A stretch of 37,803 bases of DNA, from positions 1 through 37,803 of the forward strand of contig NZ_LZJC01000061.1 in assembly GCF_001666755.1 (NCBI RefSeq). The letters run 5' to 3'. The notes below the pieces were generated by a model, which saw only the letters and a program-made list of their open reading frames with translations, was not told where the DNA came from and ran no database searches. Position 1 is the first letter of the stretch. Each line of letters starts with the position of its first letter. The stretch is from Mycobacterium sp. E1214 (lineage in GTDB: Bacteria > Actinomycetota > Actinomycetes > Mycobacteriales > Mycobacteriaceae). The position numbers and the translations under genes were made by a program. Below, in pieces: positions 1 to 7,721 of the stretch.

Positions 1-1104
1 GGCATGGACACCGAAACGCCGTTCGACAGCCTCATCGTGGCGGCCGGCGCGCAGCAGTCCTACTTCGGCCACGACGAGTACGCCGCCTTCGCGCCCGGCA
101 TGAAAAGCATCGACGACGCGCTCGAGCTACGCGGCCGCATCCTCGGAGCCTTCGAGGCCGCCGAGGTGGCCACCGACCCGGCCGAGCGGAAACGGCGCCT
201 GACCTTCGTCGTGGTCGGGGCCGGCCCCACCGGCGTCGAGTTGGCGGGTGAGATCGTCCAGCTCGCCGAGCGCACCCTGGCGGGCGCGTTCCGCACGATC
301 ACCCCCAGCGAGTGCCGCGTCATCCTGCTCGACGCCGCGTCCGCCGTGTTACCGCCGATGGGTCCCAAGCTGGGCCTCAAAGCGCAACGGCGACTGGAGA
401 AGATGGACGTCGAGGTGCAGCTCAACGCCATGGTGACCGCCGTCGACTACATGGGCATCACCGTCAAGGACTCCGACGGCGGCGAGCGTCGCATCGAGTG
501 CGCGTGCAAGGTGTGGGCGGCCGGCGTGCAGGCCAGCTCGCTGGGCGCGATGCTCGCCGACCAATCCGACGGCACCGAGACCGACCGCGCCGGCAGAGTC
601 ATCGTCGAGCCCGATCTCACCGTCAAGGGGCACCCGTACGTCTTCGTCGTCGGCGACCTGATGTTGGTGCCCGGGGTGCCGGGGATGGCGCAGGGCGCCA
701 TCCAGGGCGCCAAGTACGCCGCCGCGCTCATCAAGCAGGCCGTCAAGGGTCAGGACGACCCGGCCACGCGCAAGCCGTTCAAGTATCTGAACAAGGGCAG
801 CATGGCGCTGATCTCGCGCTACAGCGCCGTCGCCCAGGTCGGCAAGGTCGAATTCGCCGGCTTCATCGCCTGGCTGGCGTGGTTGGTGCTGCACCTGTAC
901 TACCTCATCGGCCACCGCAACCGGATCGCGGCGATGTTCGCCTGGGGCATCTCGTTCCTGGGGCGCAGCCGCGGTCAGATGGCGATCACCAGCCAGATGA
1001 TCTACGCCCGGCCGCTGGTGAACTGGGTCGAGCAGCAGGCCGCGGAGGGCGCCCTGGCGGCGGCCGAACGCGCCGAGGCGGCCGAGCAGAAGGCGGCCGG
1101 CTAG
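1..1104 (+). CDS. ndhA: Type II NADH dehydrogenase (NDH-2), 5' end missing
   Basis: Single-subunit flavoprotein of the respiratory chain that passes electrons from NADH to menaquinone at the inner face of the membrane without pumping protons. The frame is open from the first base, so the window begins inside the gene; about 100 N-terminal residues with the first FAD-binding GxGxxG are missing. Visible are the NADH-binding fold with FVVVGAGPTGVELAGE (around residue 70), the WAAGV segment, the FAD-contacting VVGDL motif near residue 217, and the C-terminal membrane-anchoring part with a hydrophobic stretch followed by YYLIGHRNR. The tail is Ala/Glu-rich. Its stop overlaps the metZ stop within the palindrome CTAG. 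Next to metZ, this is the position of ndhA (Rv0392c) rather than ndh (Rv1854c) in H37Rv; the paralog choice rests on that context. Confidence 0.93.
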   Translation, partial: GMDTETPFDSLIVAAGAQQSYFGHDEYAAFAPGMKSIDDALELRGRILGAFEAAEVATDPAERKRRLTFVVVGAGPTGVELAGEIVQLAERTLAGAFRTITPSECRVILLDAASAVLPPMGPKLGLKAQRRLEKMDVEVQLNAMVTAVDYMGITVKDSDGGERRIECACKVWAAGVQASSLGAMLADQSDGTETDRAGRVIVEPDLTVKGHPYVFVVGDLMLVPGVPGMAQGAIQGAKYAAALIKQAVKGQDDPATRKPFKYLNKGSMALISRYSAVAQVGKVEFAGFIAWLAWLVLHLYYLIGHRNRIAAMFAWGISFLGRSRGQMAITSQMIYARPLVNWVEQQAAEGALAAAERAEAAEQKAAG

Positions 1105-2315
1105 CCCAAAGCCTGATCGATGTCGGCGATCAGGTCGTCGGTGCCCTCCAGCCCGACCGAGATGCGCACCACGCCGTCGCCGAGCCCGATCGCCGCGCGG
1201 CCCTCCGGACCCATCGCGCGGTGCGTGGTGGTCGCCGGGTGCGTGACAAGGGATTTGGCGTCGCCGAGATTGTTGGAGATGTCGATCAGCGCCAGCTTGT
1301 CCAACAGCTCGAAGGCGCGTTGCTTGGCCGCGCCCTGCGGGCAGTCGAGCTCGAAGGTGATCACCGTGCCGCCGCCGGACATCTGCCGCTTGGCCAGGTC
1401 GAACTGCGGGTGCGAGGCCAGATACGGGTAGCGAACCCACCGCACGGCGGGGTGGTCCTGCAGGAATTCCGCGATCCTCAGGGCCGACGCGTTGCTGTGC
1501 GCGACCCGAACCGCCAGCGTCTCAAGGCCCTTCAACAGCACCCAGGCGTTGAAGGCGCTGAGCGCGGGCCCGGTGTGCCGCATCAGCTTTTGCACCGGGC
1601 CGTCGATGTAGTCCCGGTCGCCGAGGATCGCGCCGCCCAGCACCCGGCCCTGGCCGTCGATGTGTTTGGTGCCCGAATAGACCACGACGTCCACCCCGAG
1701 CGGCAACCCCTGCTGCAGCAGCGGCGTCGCGAAGACGTTGTCCAGCACGACCTTTGCGCCCGCGGAGTGGGCGAGTTCGCACACCGCGGCGATGTCGACC
1801 AGCGACTGCATCGGGTTGGACGGCGTCTCGAAGAATACCGCCGTGGTGGGTACGGACAGCGCCTGTTCCCACTGGCCCAGGTCGTCGCCGTCGACGAAAA
1901 CCGTCTCGACACCCCAGCGCGGCAGGATCTCGTTGCACACCACGAAGCACGACCCGAACAGGCTGCGCGAGGCGACCAGCCGGTCCCCGGCCCCCAGCAG
2001 CGCGCCCAGCGACGTGAACACCGCCGCCATGCCGCTCGCCGTCGCGAAGGCCGCCGGCGCCCCCTCGATGAGCCGCAGCCGCTCCTCGAACATCGTCACC
2101 GTCGGGTTGCCGTATCGCGAGTACACGAAGTGATCCAGCTCGCCGGTGAACGACTGCTCGGCGACCGCCGCCGACTCGTAGACGTAGCCCGACGTCAGGA
2201 ACAGTCCCTCGGCGGTCTCCTCGAACCCCGAGCGCAGCAGCCCGCCGCGCACCCCGAGGGTGGCCTGGCTGACGCCGTCGGGCAACGCCTTGGGCGTGCG
2301 GACCGACTCGGTCAT
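1101..2315 (-). CDS. metZ: O-succinylhomoserine sulfhydrylase MetZ
   Basis: PLP enzyme of the Cys/Met metabolism family that makes homocysteine from O-succinylhomoserine and sulfide, the direct sulfhydrylation route to methionine. The 404-aa protein carries the cofactor lysine in SGTKHIDG (K217), the pyridine-nitrogen Asp in LDNVFATP (D192), the YSRYGNPT motif near residue 65 and ATASGMAA near 91. The ATG start is chosen because the following residues match the mycobacterial MetZ N-terminus (VRTPKALPDGVSQAT). It lies 7 bp downstream of the rhodanese gene on the same strand, so the two probably share one mRNA. A sulfide or persulfide carrier next to a sulfide-using enzyme makes metabolic sense, but the link is inferred. 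The start is Rv0391-like and no lesion is seen. Confidence 0.95.
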   Translation of the reverse strand: MTESVRTPKALPDGVSQATLGVRGGLLRSGFEETAEGLFLTSGYVYESAAVAEQSFTGELDHFVYSRYGNPTVTMFEERLRLIEGAPAAFATASGMAAVFTSLGALLGAGDRLVASRSLFGSCFVVCNEILPRWGVETVFVDGDDLGQWEQALSVPTTAVFFETPSNPMQSLVDIAAVCELAHSAGAKVVLDNVFATPLLQQGLPLGVDVVVYSGTKHIDGQGRVLGGAILGDRDYIDGPVQKLMRHTGPALSAFNAWVLLKGLETLAVRVAHSNASALRIAEFLQDHPAVRWVRYPYLASHPQFDLAKRQMSGGGTVITFELDCPQGAAKQRAFELLDKLALIDISNNLGDAKSLVTHPATTTHRAMGPEGRAAIGLGDGVVRISVGLEGTDDLIADIDQALG

Positions 2316-2322
2316 GACCGCG

Positions 2323-2763
2323 TCATCCCTGCCGCCACGGCAAACCGATTGCCTTCCAACCGGTTTCGCCCCGGTGGCCCTGGGCGTTGAGCTGGCCTTC
2401 GAACCCGTCCAGCACGTTGTAGGCCGGGGTGATGCCCGCCTGGGTCGCGACCTCGGCGGCACCGATCGAGCGGTTTCCCGAGCGACACAAAAACACCACC
2501 GGCCGCTCCTCACCGGCGGGCGCGTCCGCGACCTGCTCGCGCAGCTCGTCGGCGAAACGCTCGTTGTGCCTGCCGTCGGAGGTGTTCCATTCGATGAACA
2601 CCGCGTCGCGCCCGAGGCTGGACAGGTCGGGAACGCCCACGAAACGCCACTCCGCGTCCGTGCGGACGTCCACCAGTACCGCGTTCGGGTTGTCGCTGAG
2701 CAGCTTCCATGCGTCAAGGGGAGAGATGTCGCCCGCGTAGGAGCCTGCGTGACCTGTGCTCAT
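2323..2763 (-). CDS. Single-domain rhodanese-like sulfurtransferase (Rv0390 homolog)
   Basis: A 146-aa cytoplasmic rhodanese domain that should carry sulfane sulfur as a cysteine persulfide. The active-site loop is C93-R-S-G-N-R-S, preceded by the conserved beta strand VVFLC, with the LVDVRTDAEW motif at about residues 30-39. The ATG start has GAGG about 10 nt upstream (minus strand). metZ follows 7 bp downstream, suggesting a rhodanese-metZ operon. The start codon overlaps the stop of a possible 24-aa small ORF (ATGA). Sulfur donor and acceptor cannot be read from the sequence; supply of sulfide to MetZ is plausible only from context. Confidence 0.9.
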   Translation of the reverse strand: MSTGHAGSYAGDISPLDAWKLLSDNPNAVLVDVRTDAEWRFVGVPDLSSLGRDAVFIEWNTSDGRHNERFADELREQVADAPAGEERPVVFLCRSGNRSIGAAEVATQAGITPAYNVLDGFEGQLNAQGHRGETGWKAIGLPWRQG

Positions 2764-2834
2764 GCTCGTATGACCTCGTTCGTAGTCGATTCTTCGTCGG
2801 CGCCGTCGTCGACAACGAAGGATCCTGTGCTCAC
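2760..2834 (-). CDS. Possible 24-aa leader ORF, stop overlapping the rhodanese start
   Basis: On the minus strand a GTG at 2834 opens a 25-codon frame that runs without interruption to a TGA at 2762-2760, which overlaps the rhodanese ATG in the ATGA arrangement typical of translationally coupled genes. The peptide is acidic and Ser/Thr-rich (begins MSTGSFVVDDG, ends TTNEVIRA) and has no Cys, Met or His run, so it is not an obvious amino-acid attenuator. No good Shine-Dalgarno sequence precedes the GTG. A chance open frame of this length is quite possible in high-GC DNA; it is listed because of the exact overlap and its place in a leader of a sulfur-metabolism operon. Confidence 0.28.
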   Translation of the reverse strand: MSTGSFVVDDGADEESTTNEVIRA

Positions 2835-2927
2835 GGGAGGCGATCAGCCCCCGCGGGCCACCACCACCGCTGCGCGATGCCTGACCTGCGATCGTAGCGA
2901 GGCCGCGCCCCTGTTTGGCCGGTGGGT
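2764..2927 (-). promoter_or_regulatory. Leader and probable promoter of the rhodanese-metZ operon
   Basis: The 164-bp gap between purT and the rhodanese gene. A -10-like TACGAT lies at 2896-2891 (minus strand), which would give a leader of about 120 nt. The leader contains arms CTTCGT (2820-2815) and ACGAAG with a GC-rich interior that can fold as a hairpin. I compared it by eye with the SAM-IV riboswitch usual for actinobacterial sulfur genes and did not find its conserved core. A regulatory role is inferred from leader length only. Confidence 0.35.
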
Positions 2928-4139
2928 TCAGGCCGGTGGGTGACGATCGGCCAGCTGGTGGGCGACCTCCCCGGCGCGCTCGCGCGCGGCCGCGACGTCC
3001 GGGGCGGTGGCCAACGCCTGATACGCCCGGCCCGACACCAGCACGTCGCTCTCCGGCACGTCGAGCGCCCGGGACAGCGCGGCGGCGCTCGGCGCCGCGG
3101 TCGGCGTCACCGCGCGGGCGGCCGCCGGCGAGACCATCACGGTGTCCACCGGCAGGCCCAAGATGGCGCGGGCCTGCAGCTCGAAGGCGGACAGCCGCTG
3201 ACCACGCAGCGTCACCCAGGCGCTGTCGCGCGGGCGGGCGGAGACGTCGGCGAAATACACCTCGTCGCCGTTGACCATCAGCTCGACGCCGAACACGCCG
3301 GTGCCCCCGAGCGCCTTGACGATACGGGCGGCGATCGACCTGGCGGCGTCCGTCGCGGCCTCGCTCAACTTCTGCGGCTGCCAGGATTCCGACACCCCCG
3401 CGCCCGGGTCGCGATGGCCGATCGGTGAACAGAACTCGATCGACGGACCGCTGGGGCCCTCGACGCGCACCGCCAGCAGCGTGACGTAGTGCTCCACCTC
3501 GACCACCGACTCGGCCAGCGCGCGGTGCTGCCCACCGCTGACCGCGCGTTGCCACGCGGGGCCGACGTCGTCGCGGCCCGTGACCACCGACTGGCCCCGC
3601 CCGAGCGGGCCGCTGACCGGCTTGACCACCAAGGGGTAGCCGGCGTGGGCGCCGACGGCCTCCAGCTCACCCGCCGACCCGACGGTCCAAAACGGCGCGG
3701 TCGGCAACCCCAGCTCGTCGGCGGCCAGCCGGCGCAGGCCCTCGCGGTCGGCGGCCAGCCGCACCGCACGCGCGCCGGGCACCACCTCGGGCCGGTGGCC
3801 GCCGGGCCCCGACGCCACCGCGTCCAGGGCGTCGCCGGCGACGGTGTCGCTCGCGGCGACGACCACGTCAGGGCGCAGCCGCTGCACGACCTTCGAGACG
3901 TCGGCGGGGTCGGCCAGCGCGATGATCACCGACTGGTCGGCCACCCCGTGCGCGGGCGCGTGCGGGTACTCCTCGGCGATGATCACCCGCGCGCCGAGGC
4001 GCCCCAGGGCGATCGCCAACTCGCGGGCCAGCTCGTCGGCGCCCAACAGCAGCACCGACCGTCGGGAATCGGCGTCACCGGCGGGAGCGGCGAGCACCGC
4101 GGTCGGGTCGTCTTGTCCTTCGGTTCCGCCGTCAGTCAC
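2928..4139 (-). CDS. purT: Formate-dependent phosphoribosylglycinamide formyltransferase PurT
   Basis: ATP-grasp enzyme of purine synthesis that formylates GAR using formate and ATP, an alternative to the folate-dependent PurN. The 403-aa protein has the PreATP-grasp dinucleotide fold (SVLLLGADELARELA, from residue 28), the ATP-binding lysine in VVKPVSGPLGRGQ (K173) and the metal-site region FGVELMV...VYFADVSARPRD. In E. coli PurT, as I recall it, the last segment reads SEVSPRPHD; here the Glu is replaced by Asp and the His by Arg. The N-terminal about 25 residues are a low-complexity extension. The start is GTG at 4139. It is on the same strand as the rhodanese-metZ pair but 164 bp away. Confidence 0.9.
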   Translation of the reverse strand: MTDGGTEGQDDPTAVLAAPAGDADSRRSVLLLGADELARELAIALGRLGARVIIAEEYPHAPAHGVADQSVIIALADPADVSKVVQRLRPDVVVAASDTVAGDALDAVASGPGGHRPEVVPGARAVRLAADREGLRRLAADELGLPTAPFWTVGSAGELEAVGAHAGYPLVVKPVSGPLGRGQSVVTGRDDVGPAWQRAVSGGQHRALAESVVEVEHYVTLLAVRVEGPSGPSIEFCSPIGHRDPGAGVSESWQPQKLSEAATDAARSIAARIVKALGGTGVFGVELMVNGDEVYFADVSARPRDSAWVTLRGQRLSAFELQARAILGLPVDTVMVSPAAARAVTPTAAPSAAALSRALDVPESDVLVSGRAYQALATAPDVAAARERAGEVAHQLADRHPPA

Positions 4140-4168
4140 GGCTCAAGGATAGGTCGGGCGCCGACGGG

Positions 4169-4813
4169 TCACGGCTGGCCGGGAAGCAGCCGCACCATCA
4201 GGCCGTTGGCCTCGGCCAGCACGGCGTCGTCGGCGTCGACCAACTCCGCGGACACGAACGCCTTTCGACCCTCGGTGCGGGTGACCCGCCCCCGCACCGC
4301 CAGCGGGGTGTCGATCGGCGTGACCTTGCGGTAGTCGACGTGCAGGAAGGCGGTCCGGCTGATCGGCCGATTCGCGGCGTGCGAGACCATGCCGAACATA
4401 TGGTCGAACAGCAGCGGCAACACCCCGCCGTGCACCGCGTGGTTGCCGCCCACGTGGAAGCGGCTGAACCGGCCCGTCATCTCGACACCGTCGGGCTGGT
4501 AGCGCGTCAGCACCCACGGCGGCAGCAGCAGGCTGCCCATGCCGGGCAGGTCGGGCGCCCGCCCCGCCGGCGCCTGCCCCTCGTCGGCCTCGAACGGGCT
4601 CAGCAGCTCCACCAGGGCCGCGGCCCGGTCCGCCGCGTCGTCCCACACGTCGTCGCCCGGGTCGGCGCATACGGCGAGGTCCTGCAGCCGGCGCATGGTC
4701 TCGACGAACCGGGCGAAGCCCGGGCCGGGGGTGACCGGGCCGTATTCCGGGAAGCCGCCGTGGCGTTGGTATTCCGGGTCCAGCTCGCGCGCGTCCGGCT
4801 GGGCGTCGGTCAC
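4169..4813 (-). CDS. Hotdog-fold thioesterase family protein (Rv0356c homolog)
   Basis: A 214-aa protein whose C-terminal half looks like a PaaI-type hotdog thioesterase: [22 protein letters not shown] (positions about 116-137) contains the usual Gly/His-rich HGG turn followed by the helix, and [11 protein letters not shown] and [17 protein letters not shown] are the later beta strands. The N-terminal 80 residues are an extension of no obvious fold. GTG start chosen because it overlaps the purA stop by 4 nt (GTGA), a sign of coupled translation, and because it gives the length I recall for Rv0356c (214 aa). Likely hydrolyses or binds an acyl-CoA; the substrate is unknown. No functional tie to purA is evident. 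Confidence 0.82.
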   Translation of the reverse strand: MTDAQPDARELDPEYQRHGGFPEYGPVTPGPGFARFVETMRRLQDLAVCADPGDDVWDDAADRAAALVELLSPFEADEGQAPAGRAPDLPGMGSLLLPPWVLTRYQPDGVEMTGRFSRFHVGGNHAVHGGVLPLLFDHMFGMVSHAANRPISRTAFLHVDYRKVTPIDTPLAVRGRVTRTEGRKAFVSAELVDADDAVLAEANGLMVRLLPGQP

Positions 4814-6108
4814 GGGCGGGCCGCCAGGATGTCGCGACGCACGATGGTCTGGTCGCGCCCCGGGCCGACGCCGATGCAGGACATGTGCGCCCCGGCAAGC
4901 TCTTCGAGCCGCAGCACGTAGTCGCGCGCCTTCGCCGGCAGGTCGTCGAACTCGCGCGCCGCGGAGATGTCCTCCCACCAGCCGGGCAGTTCTTCATAGA
5001 TCGGCTCGGCGCGGTGCAGGTCGCTCTGCGTCATCGGCATGTCGTGAATCTGCTGACCGTCGATGCGGTACCCGACGCACACCGGCACGGTCTCCAGGCT
5101 GGACAGCACGTCGAGCTTGGTCAGGAAGAAGTCGGTGATGCCGTTGACCCTGGTGGCGTAGCGGGCGATGACGGCGTCGAACCAGCCGCAGCGGCGGCGC
5201 CGCCCGGTGGTCACCCCGAACTCGCCGCCCGTCTTGGACAGGTACTCGCCGTTCTCGTCGAACAGCTCGGTGGGGAACGGGCCGGACCCCACCCGGGTGG
5301 TGTAGGCCTTGAGAATGCCCAGCACGGTGGTGATGCGGGTGGGCCCGATGCCCGAGCCCACCGCCGCGCCGCCCGCGGTCGGATTGGACGACGTCACGTA
5401 CGGATAGGTGCCGTGGTCGACGTCGAGCAGGGTGCCTTGGGAGCCCTCCAGCAAGACAGTCTCCCCCGCGTCGAGGGCGTTGTTGAGCAGCAACCGGGCG
5501 TCGGCGATGCGGTGCTTGAATCCCTCGGCCTGTTCCAGCAGCGCCTCGACGATCTGCTGCAGGTCCAGCGCCTTGCGGTTGTAGACCTTCACCAGGATCT
5601 GGTTCTTCAGCTCGAGCGCGGCCTCGATCTTGTGGGTCAGCACCTCGTGGTCGAGCACGTCGGCGACCCGGATGCCGATGCGGGCGATCTTGTCCTGGTA
5701 GCACGGGCCGATGCCCCGGCCCGTGGTCCCGATCTTCTTGTTGCCCATGTAGCGCTCGGTGACCTTGTCGATGGCCACGTGATAGGGCAACAGCAGGTGT
5801 GCGTCGGCCGAGATCAGCAGCTTGGAGGTGTCGACGCCGCGATCCTCGAGGCCCTTGAGCTCATCGAGCAGCACCCCGGGGTCGACCACCACGCCGTTGC
5901 CGATGACATTGGTGACGCCGGGCGTCAACACGCCGGACGGGATGAGGTGCAGGGCGAAGTTCTCGCCGGTGGGCAGGACGACGGTGTGCCCGGCATTGTT
6001 GCCGCCCTGATAGCGCACGACCCACTGCACACGCTCGCCGAGCAGGTCAGTGGCCTTACCTTTGCCCTCGTCGCCCCATTGGGCGCCGATGAGGACGATT
6101 GCCGGCAT
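4810..6108 (-). CDS. purA: Adenylosuccinate synthetase
   Basis: First committed step from IMP to AMP: GTP-dependent ligation of aspartate to IMP in the cytoplasm. The 432-aa protein has the N-terminal GTP loop GDEGKGK with catalytic D13, H41 in [10 protein letters not shown], the IMP-binding TTGRGIGP motif near residue 129, [10 protein letters not shown] near 220 and [10 protein letters not shown] near 300. Length equals that recalled for the H37Rv protein. The ATG at 6108 is chosen over an in-frame TTG 12 bp upstream because that TTG is part of the Shine-Dalgarno stretch TTGGAG, spaced 6 nt from the ATG. The Rv0356c-like gene overlaps its end by 4 nt. Confidence 0.97.
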   Translation of the reverse strand: MPAIVLIGAQWGDEGKGKATDLLGERVQWVVRYQGGNNAGHTVVLPTGENFALHLIPSGVLTPGVTNVIGNGVVVDPGVLLDELKGLEDRGVDTSKLLISADAHLLLPYHVAIDKVTERYMGNKKIGTTGRGIGPCYQDKIARIGIRVADVLDHEVLTHKIEAALELKNQILVKVYNRKALDLQQIVEALLEQAEGFKHRIADARLLLNNALDAGETVLLEGSQGTLLDVDHGTYPYVTSSNPTAGGAAVGSGIGPTRITTVLGILKAYTTRVGSGPFPTELFDENGEYLSKTGGEFGVTTGRRRRCGWFDAVIARYATRVNGITDFFLTKLDVLSSLETVPVCVGYRIDGQQIHDMPMTQSDLHRAEPIYEELPGWWEDISAAREFDDLPAKARDYVLRLEELAGAHMSCIGVGPGRDQTIVRRDILAARP

Positions 6109-6244
6109 GACACGCTCCAACCTGATCTCGCCTGCGTATTGTGGTCCAGCCGGGGACCCACCTTAGCCTGTGACGATGCGGGCGGCTCGCGGCCCGCTGA
6201 GGAACCAGGCATTTCGACTCAAGCCCGAAGCCCGCGAGGAGCGC

Positions 6245-6892
6245 ATGGATAGCGCCGCGAACACGGCCCAGGTGACGGTGTTGTTGTTCGGCGCGACGCG
6301 CGCGCCCGCCACGCTGCGTGACCTGCCCGCCGTGCGCGTCGACGGAACTCTCGACCTGGCCGGCGACCTGGCGCCGCACTCGCGGGTCGTCGTGGTGGGG
6401 GCCGACGCCGACCTGGCCGCGGTGCTGACCGGGCTGCTGCGCGCCGACCGGTTGGACGTCGAGGTGGCCTACGTGCCCCGTCGTCGCACCCGGGCGACCC
6501 GGGTGTACCGCCTGCCCGCGGGGCGACGCGCGGCGCGGCGCGCCCGACGCGGCGCCGCGCGCCGGGTGACGTTGCTGCGCGACGAGACCGGGTCGGTGGT
6601 CGTCGGGCGGGCCGGCTGGTACCCGCCAGAACGGGGCCTCGCCGTGCACGGCGAGGCCGTCGTCGACGACACCACGCTGTTCGACGGCGAGGTGGCCGCC
6701 GTGCACGTCGAACCGACTCCGGCGAACCCCGGGCTGCGGGCCCGCGTGCGCGGGCGCCGCTGGACCGCCGGGCGCGCGGCCCAGTTGGGCAGCACCGGCG
6801 TCAGCGTGGTGCGCGACGGCGTCCCGGCCGCGCGGCCGGTGCGCCGGTCGACGTTCTACCGCCACGTCGAAGGCTGGCTGCTGGTCCGATAG
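6245..6892 (+). CDS. Conserved hypothetical protein (Rv0358 homolog)
   Basis: A 215-aa soluble protein of unknown function, without signal peptide or membrane segment. Residues about 1-70 look like an alpha/beta unit (VTVLLFGATR, VVVVGADADLAAVL). A very basic Arg/Ala stretch follows (about 80-115), and the C-terminal part is beta-rich (GEAVVDDTTLFDGEVAAVHVEP). ATG at 6245 chosen because AGGAG precedes it, though only 3 nt away, and because the length fits Rv0358. An upstream in-frame ATG at 6176 sits 6 nt after TAGCCT and could be a leaderless start adding 23 residues. It is divergent from purA and 9 bp ahead of the M50 protease gene, so probably co-transcribed with it. Confidence 0.72.
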   Translation: MDSAANTAQVTVLLFGATRAPATLRDLPAVRVDGTLDLAGDLAPHSRVVVVGADADLAAVLTGLLRADRLDVEVAYVPRRRTRATRVYRLPAGRRAARRARRGAARRVTLLRDETGSVVVGRAGWYPPERGLAVHGEAVVDDTTLFDGEVAAVHVEPTPANPGLRARVRGRRWTAGRAAQLGSTGVSVVRDGVPAARPVRRSTFYRHVEGWLLVR

Positions 6893-6901
6893 TTTCGACC
6901 G

Positions 6902-7681
6902 GTGCGAAAGCCTTCCGGGCGCGAATCGGTGCGACCCAGCCCCCTGTTTTTGGCCATCCTCGGCGTGACGGCGCTCGGCGGCGTGCTCGCGTGGCTGGCC
7001 GGGTCCGCCGAGCGTCCCCTCGCCTACGTCGGGGTGTTCACCTTCGTCATCGCCGGCTGGGTGGTATCGCTGTGCCTGCACGAGTTCGGGCACGCCGTGA
7101 CCGCCTGGCGGTTCGGCGACCGAGACGCGGCGGTGCGCGGCTACCTCACGCTGGACCCGCGCCGCTACAGCCATCCGGCGCTATCGCTGCTGTTGCCGTT
7201 GGTGATCATCGCGCTCGGCGGCATCGGTTTGCCGGGCGCCGCGGTGTACGTGCGGACCTGGTTCATGACGCCCGCACGCCGCACGCTGGTCGCCCTGGCC
7301 GGCCCCGCGGCCAACCTCGCGCTCGCGGTGCTGCTGCTGGCGTTGACCCGCTTGCTGTTCAACCCGCACCACCTGGTGCTCTGGTCCGCGGTCGCGTTCC
7401 TGGGCTTCCTTCAGCTCACCGCGCTGTTGCTGAACCTGCTGCCGATCCCGGGCCTGGACGGCTACGACGCCCTGGAACCGCACCTGAGCCCCGAGACGCA
7501 GCGGGCCGTGGCGCCGGCCAAGCAGTGGGGCTTTTTCATCCTGCTCTTCCTGCTGCTGCCGCTGGCGGCCAACCAATGGTTCTTCGGCGTCGTGCTGTCG
7601 CTGTTCGACCTGTCCGGCGTGCCGCACCAGCTGGTCGGCTGGGGCAACGCGCTGACCCGCTTCTGGAGCCGCTGGTTCTAA
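6902..7681 (+). CDS. Site-2-protease-like M50 metallopeptidase (Rv0359 homolog)
   Basis: A 259-aa polytopic membrane protein of the M50 family, intramembrane zinc proteases that cut substrate helices. Zinc site: H60-E61-F-G-H64 in a membrane helix, with the third ligand in the LLPIPGLDG motif (D186). About six hydrophobic segments cover residues 13-33, 41-62, 95-117, 127-150, 158-182 and 202-226. No PDZ domain is present, so it is of the minimal SpoIVFB/FtsH-like topology class. GTG start at 6902, 9 bp after the preceding gene. Substrate unknown. It is distinct from Rip1 (Rv2869c), which carries a PDZ domain. Confidence 0.87.
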   Translation: MRKPSGRESVRPSPLFLAILGVTALGGVLAWLAGSAERPLAYVGVFTFVIAGWVVSLCLHEFGHAVTAWRFGDRDAAVRGYLTLDPRRYSHPALSLLLPLVIIALGGIGLPGAAVYVRTWFMTPARRTLVALAGPAANLALAVLLLALTRLLFNPHHLVLWSAVAFLGFLQLTALLLNLLPIPGLDGYDALEPHLSPETQRAVAPAKQWGFFILLFLLLPLAANQWFFGVVLSLFDLSGVPHQLVGWGNALTRFWSRWF

Positions 7682-7689
7682 CGCTTGCC

Positions 7690-7721
7690 ATATATGCGAT
7701 TATCCGCATATATTGCTGGCC
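7690..7721 (+). promoter_or_regulatory. SmtB/ArsR-type palindromic operator over a leaderless -10 box
   Basis: A perfect 9-bp inverted repeat, ATATATGCG (7690-7698) and CGCATATAT (7705-7713), with a 6-nt spacer, in the 40 bp between the M50 gene and the cation exporter. It is strikingly AT-rich against its surroundings. The right arm contains the -10-like TATATT (7709-7714), and the exporter ATG at 7722 lies 7 nt further, where a transcript would start; no Shine-Dalgarno is present. The shape fits ArsR/SmtB metal sensors, and SmtB control of the ZitA exporter is reported for M. smegmatis. That this is the SmtB site here is inference. Confidence 0.65.

Noticed and set aside
2764..2927. SAM-IV riboswitch upstream of the rhodanese-metZ operon
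   Set aside because: Expected for actinobacterial methionine genes, but the leader lacks the conserved SAM-IV core as I know it, and the stems do not match.
6109..6120. TTG at 6120 as purA start
   Set aside because: It forms part of the Shine-Dalgarno TTGGAG for the ATG at 6108, which matches the known PurA N-terminus and length.
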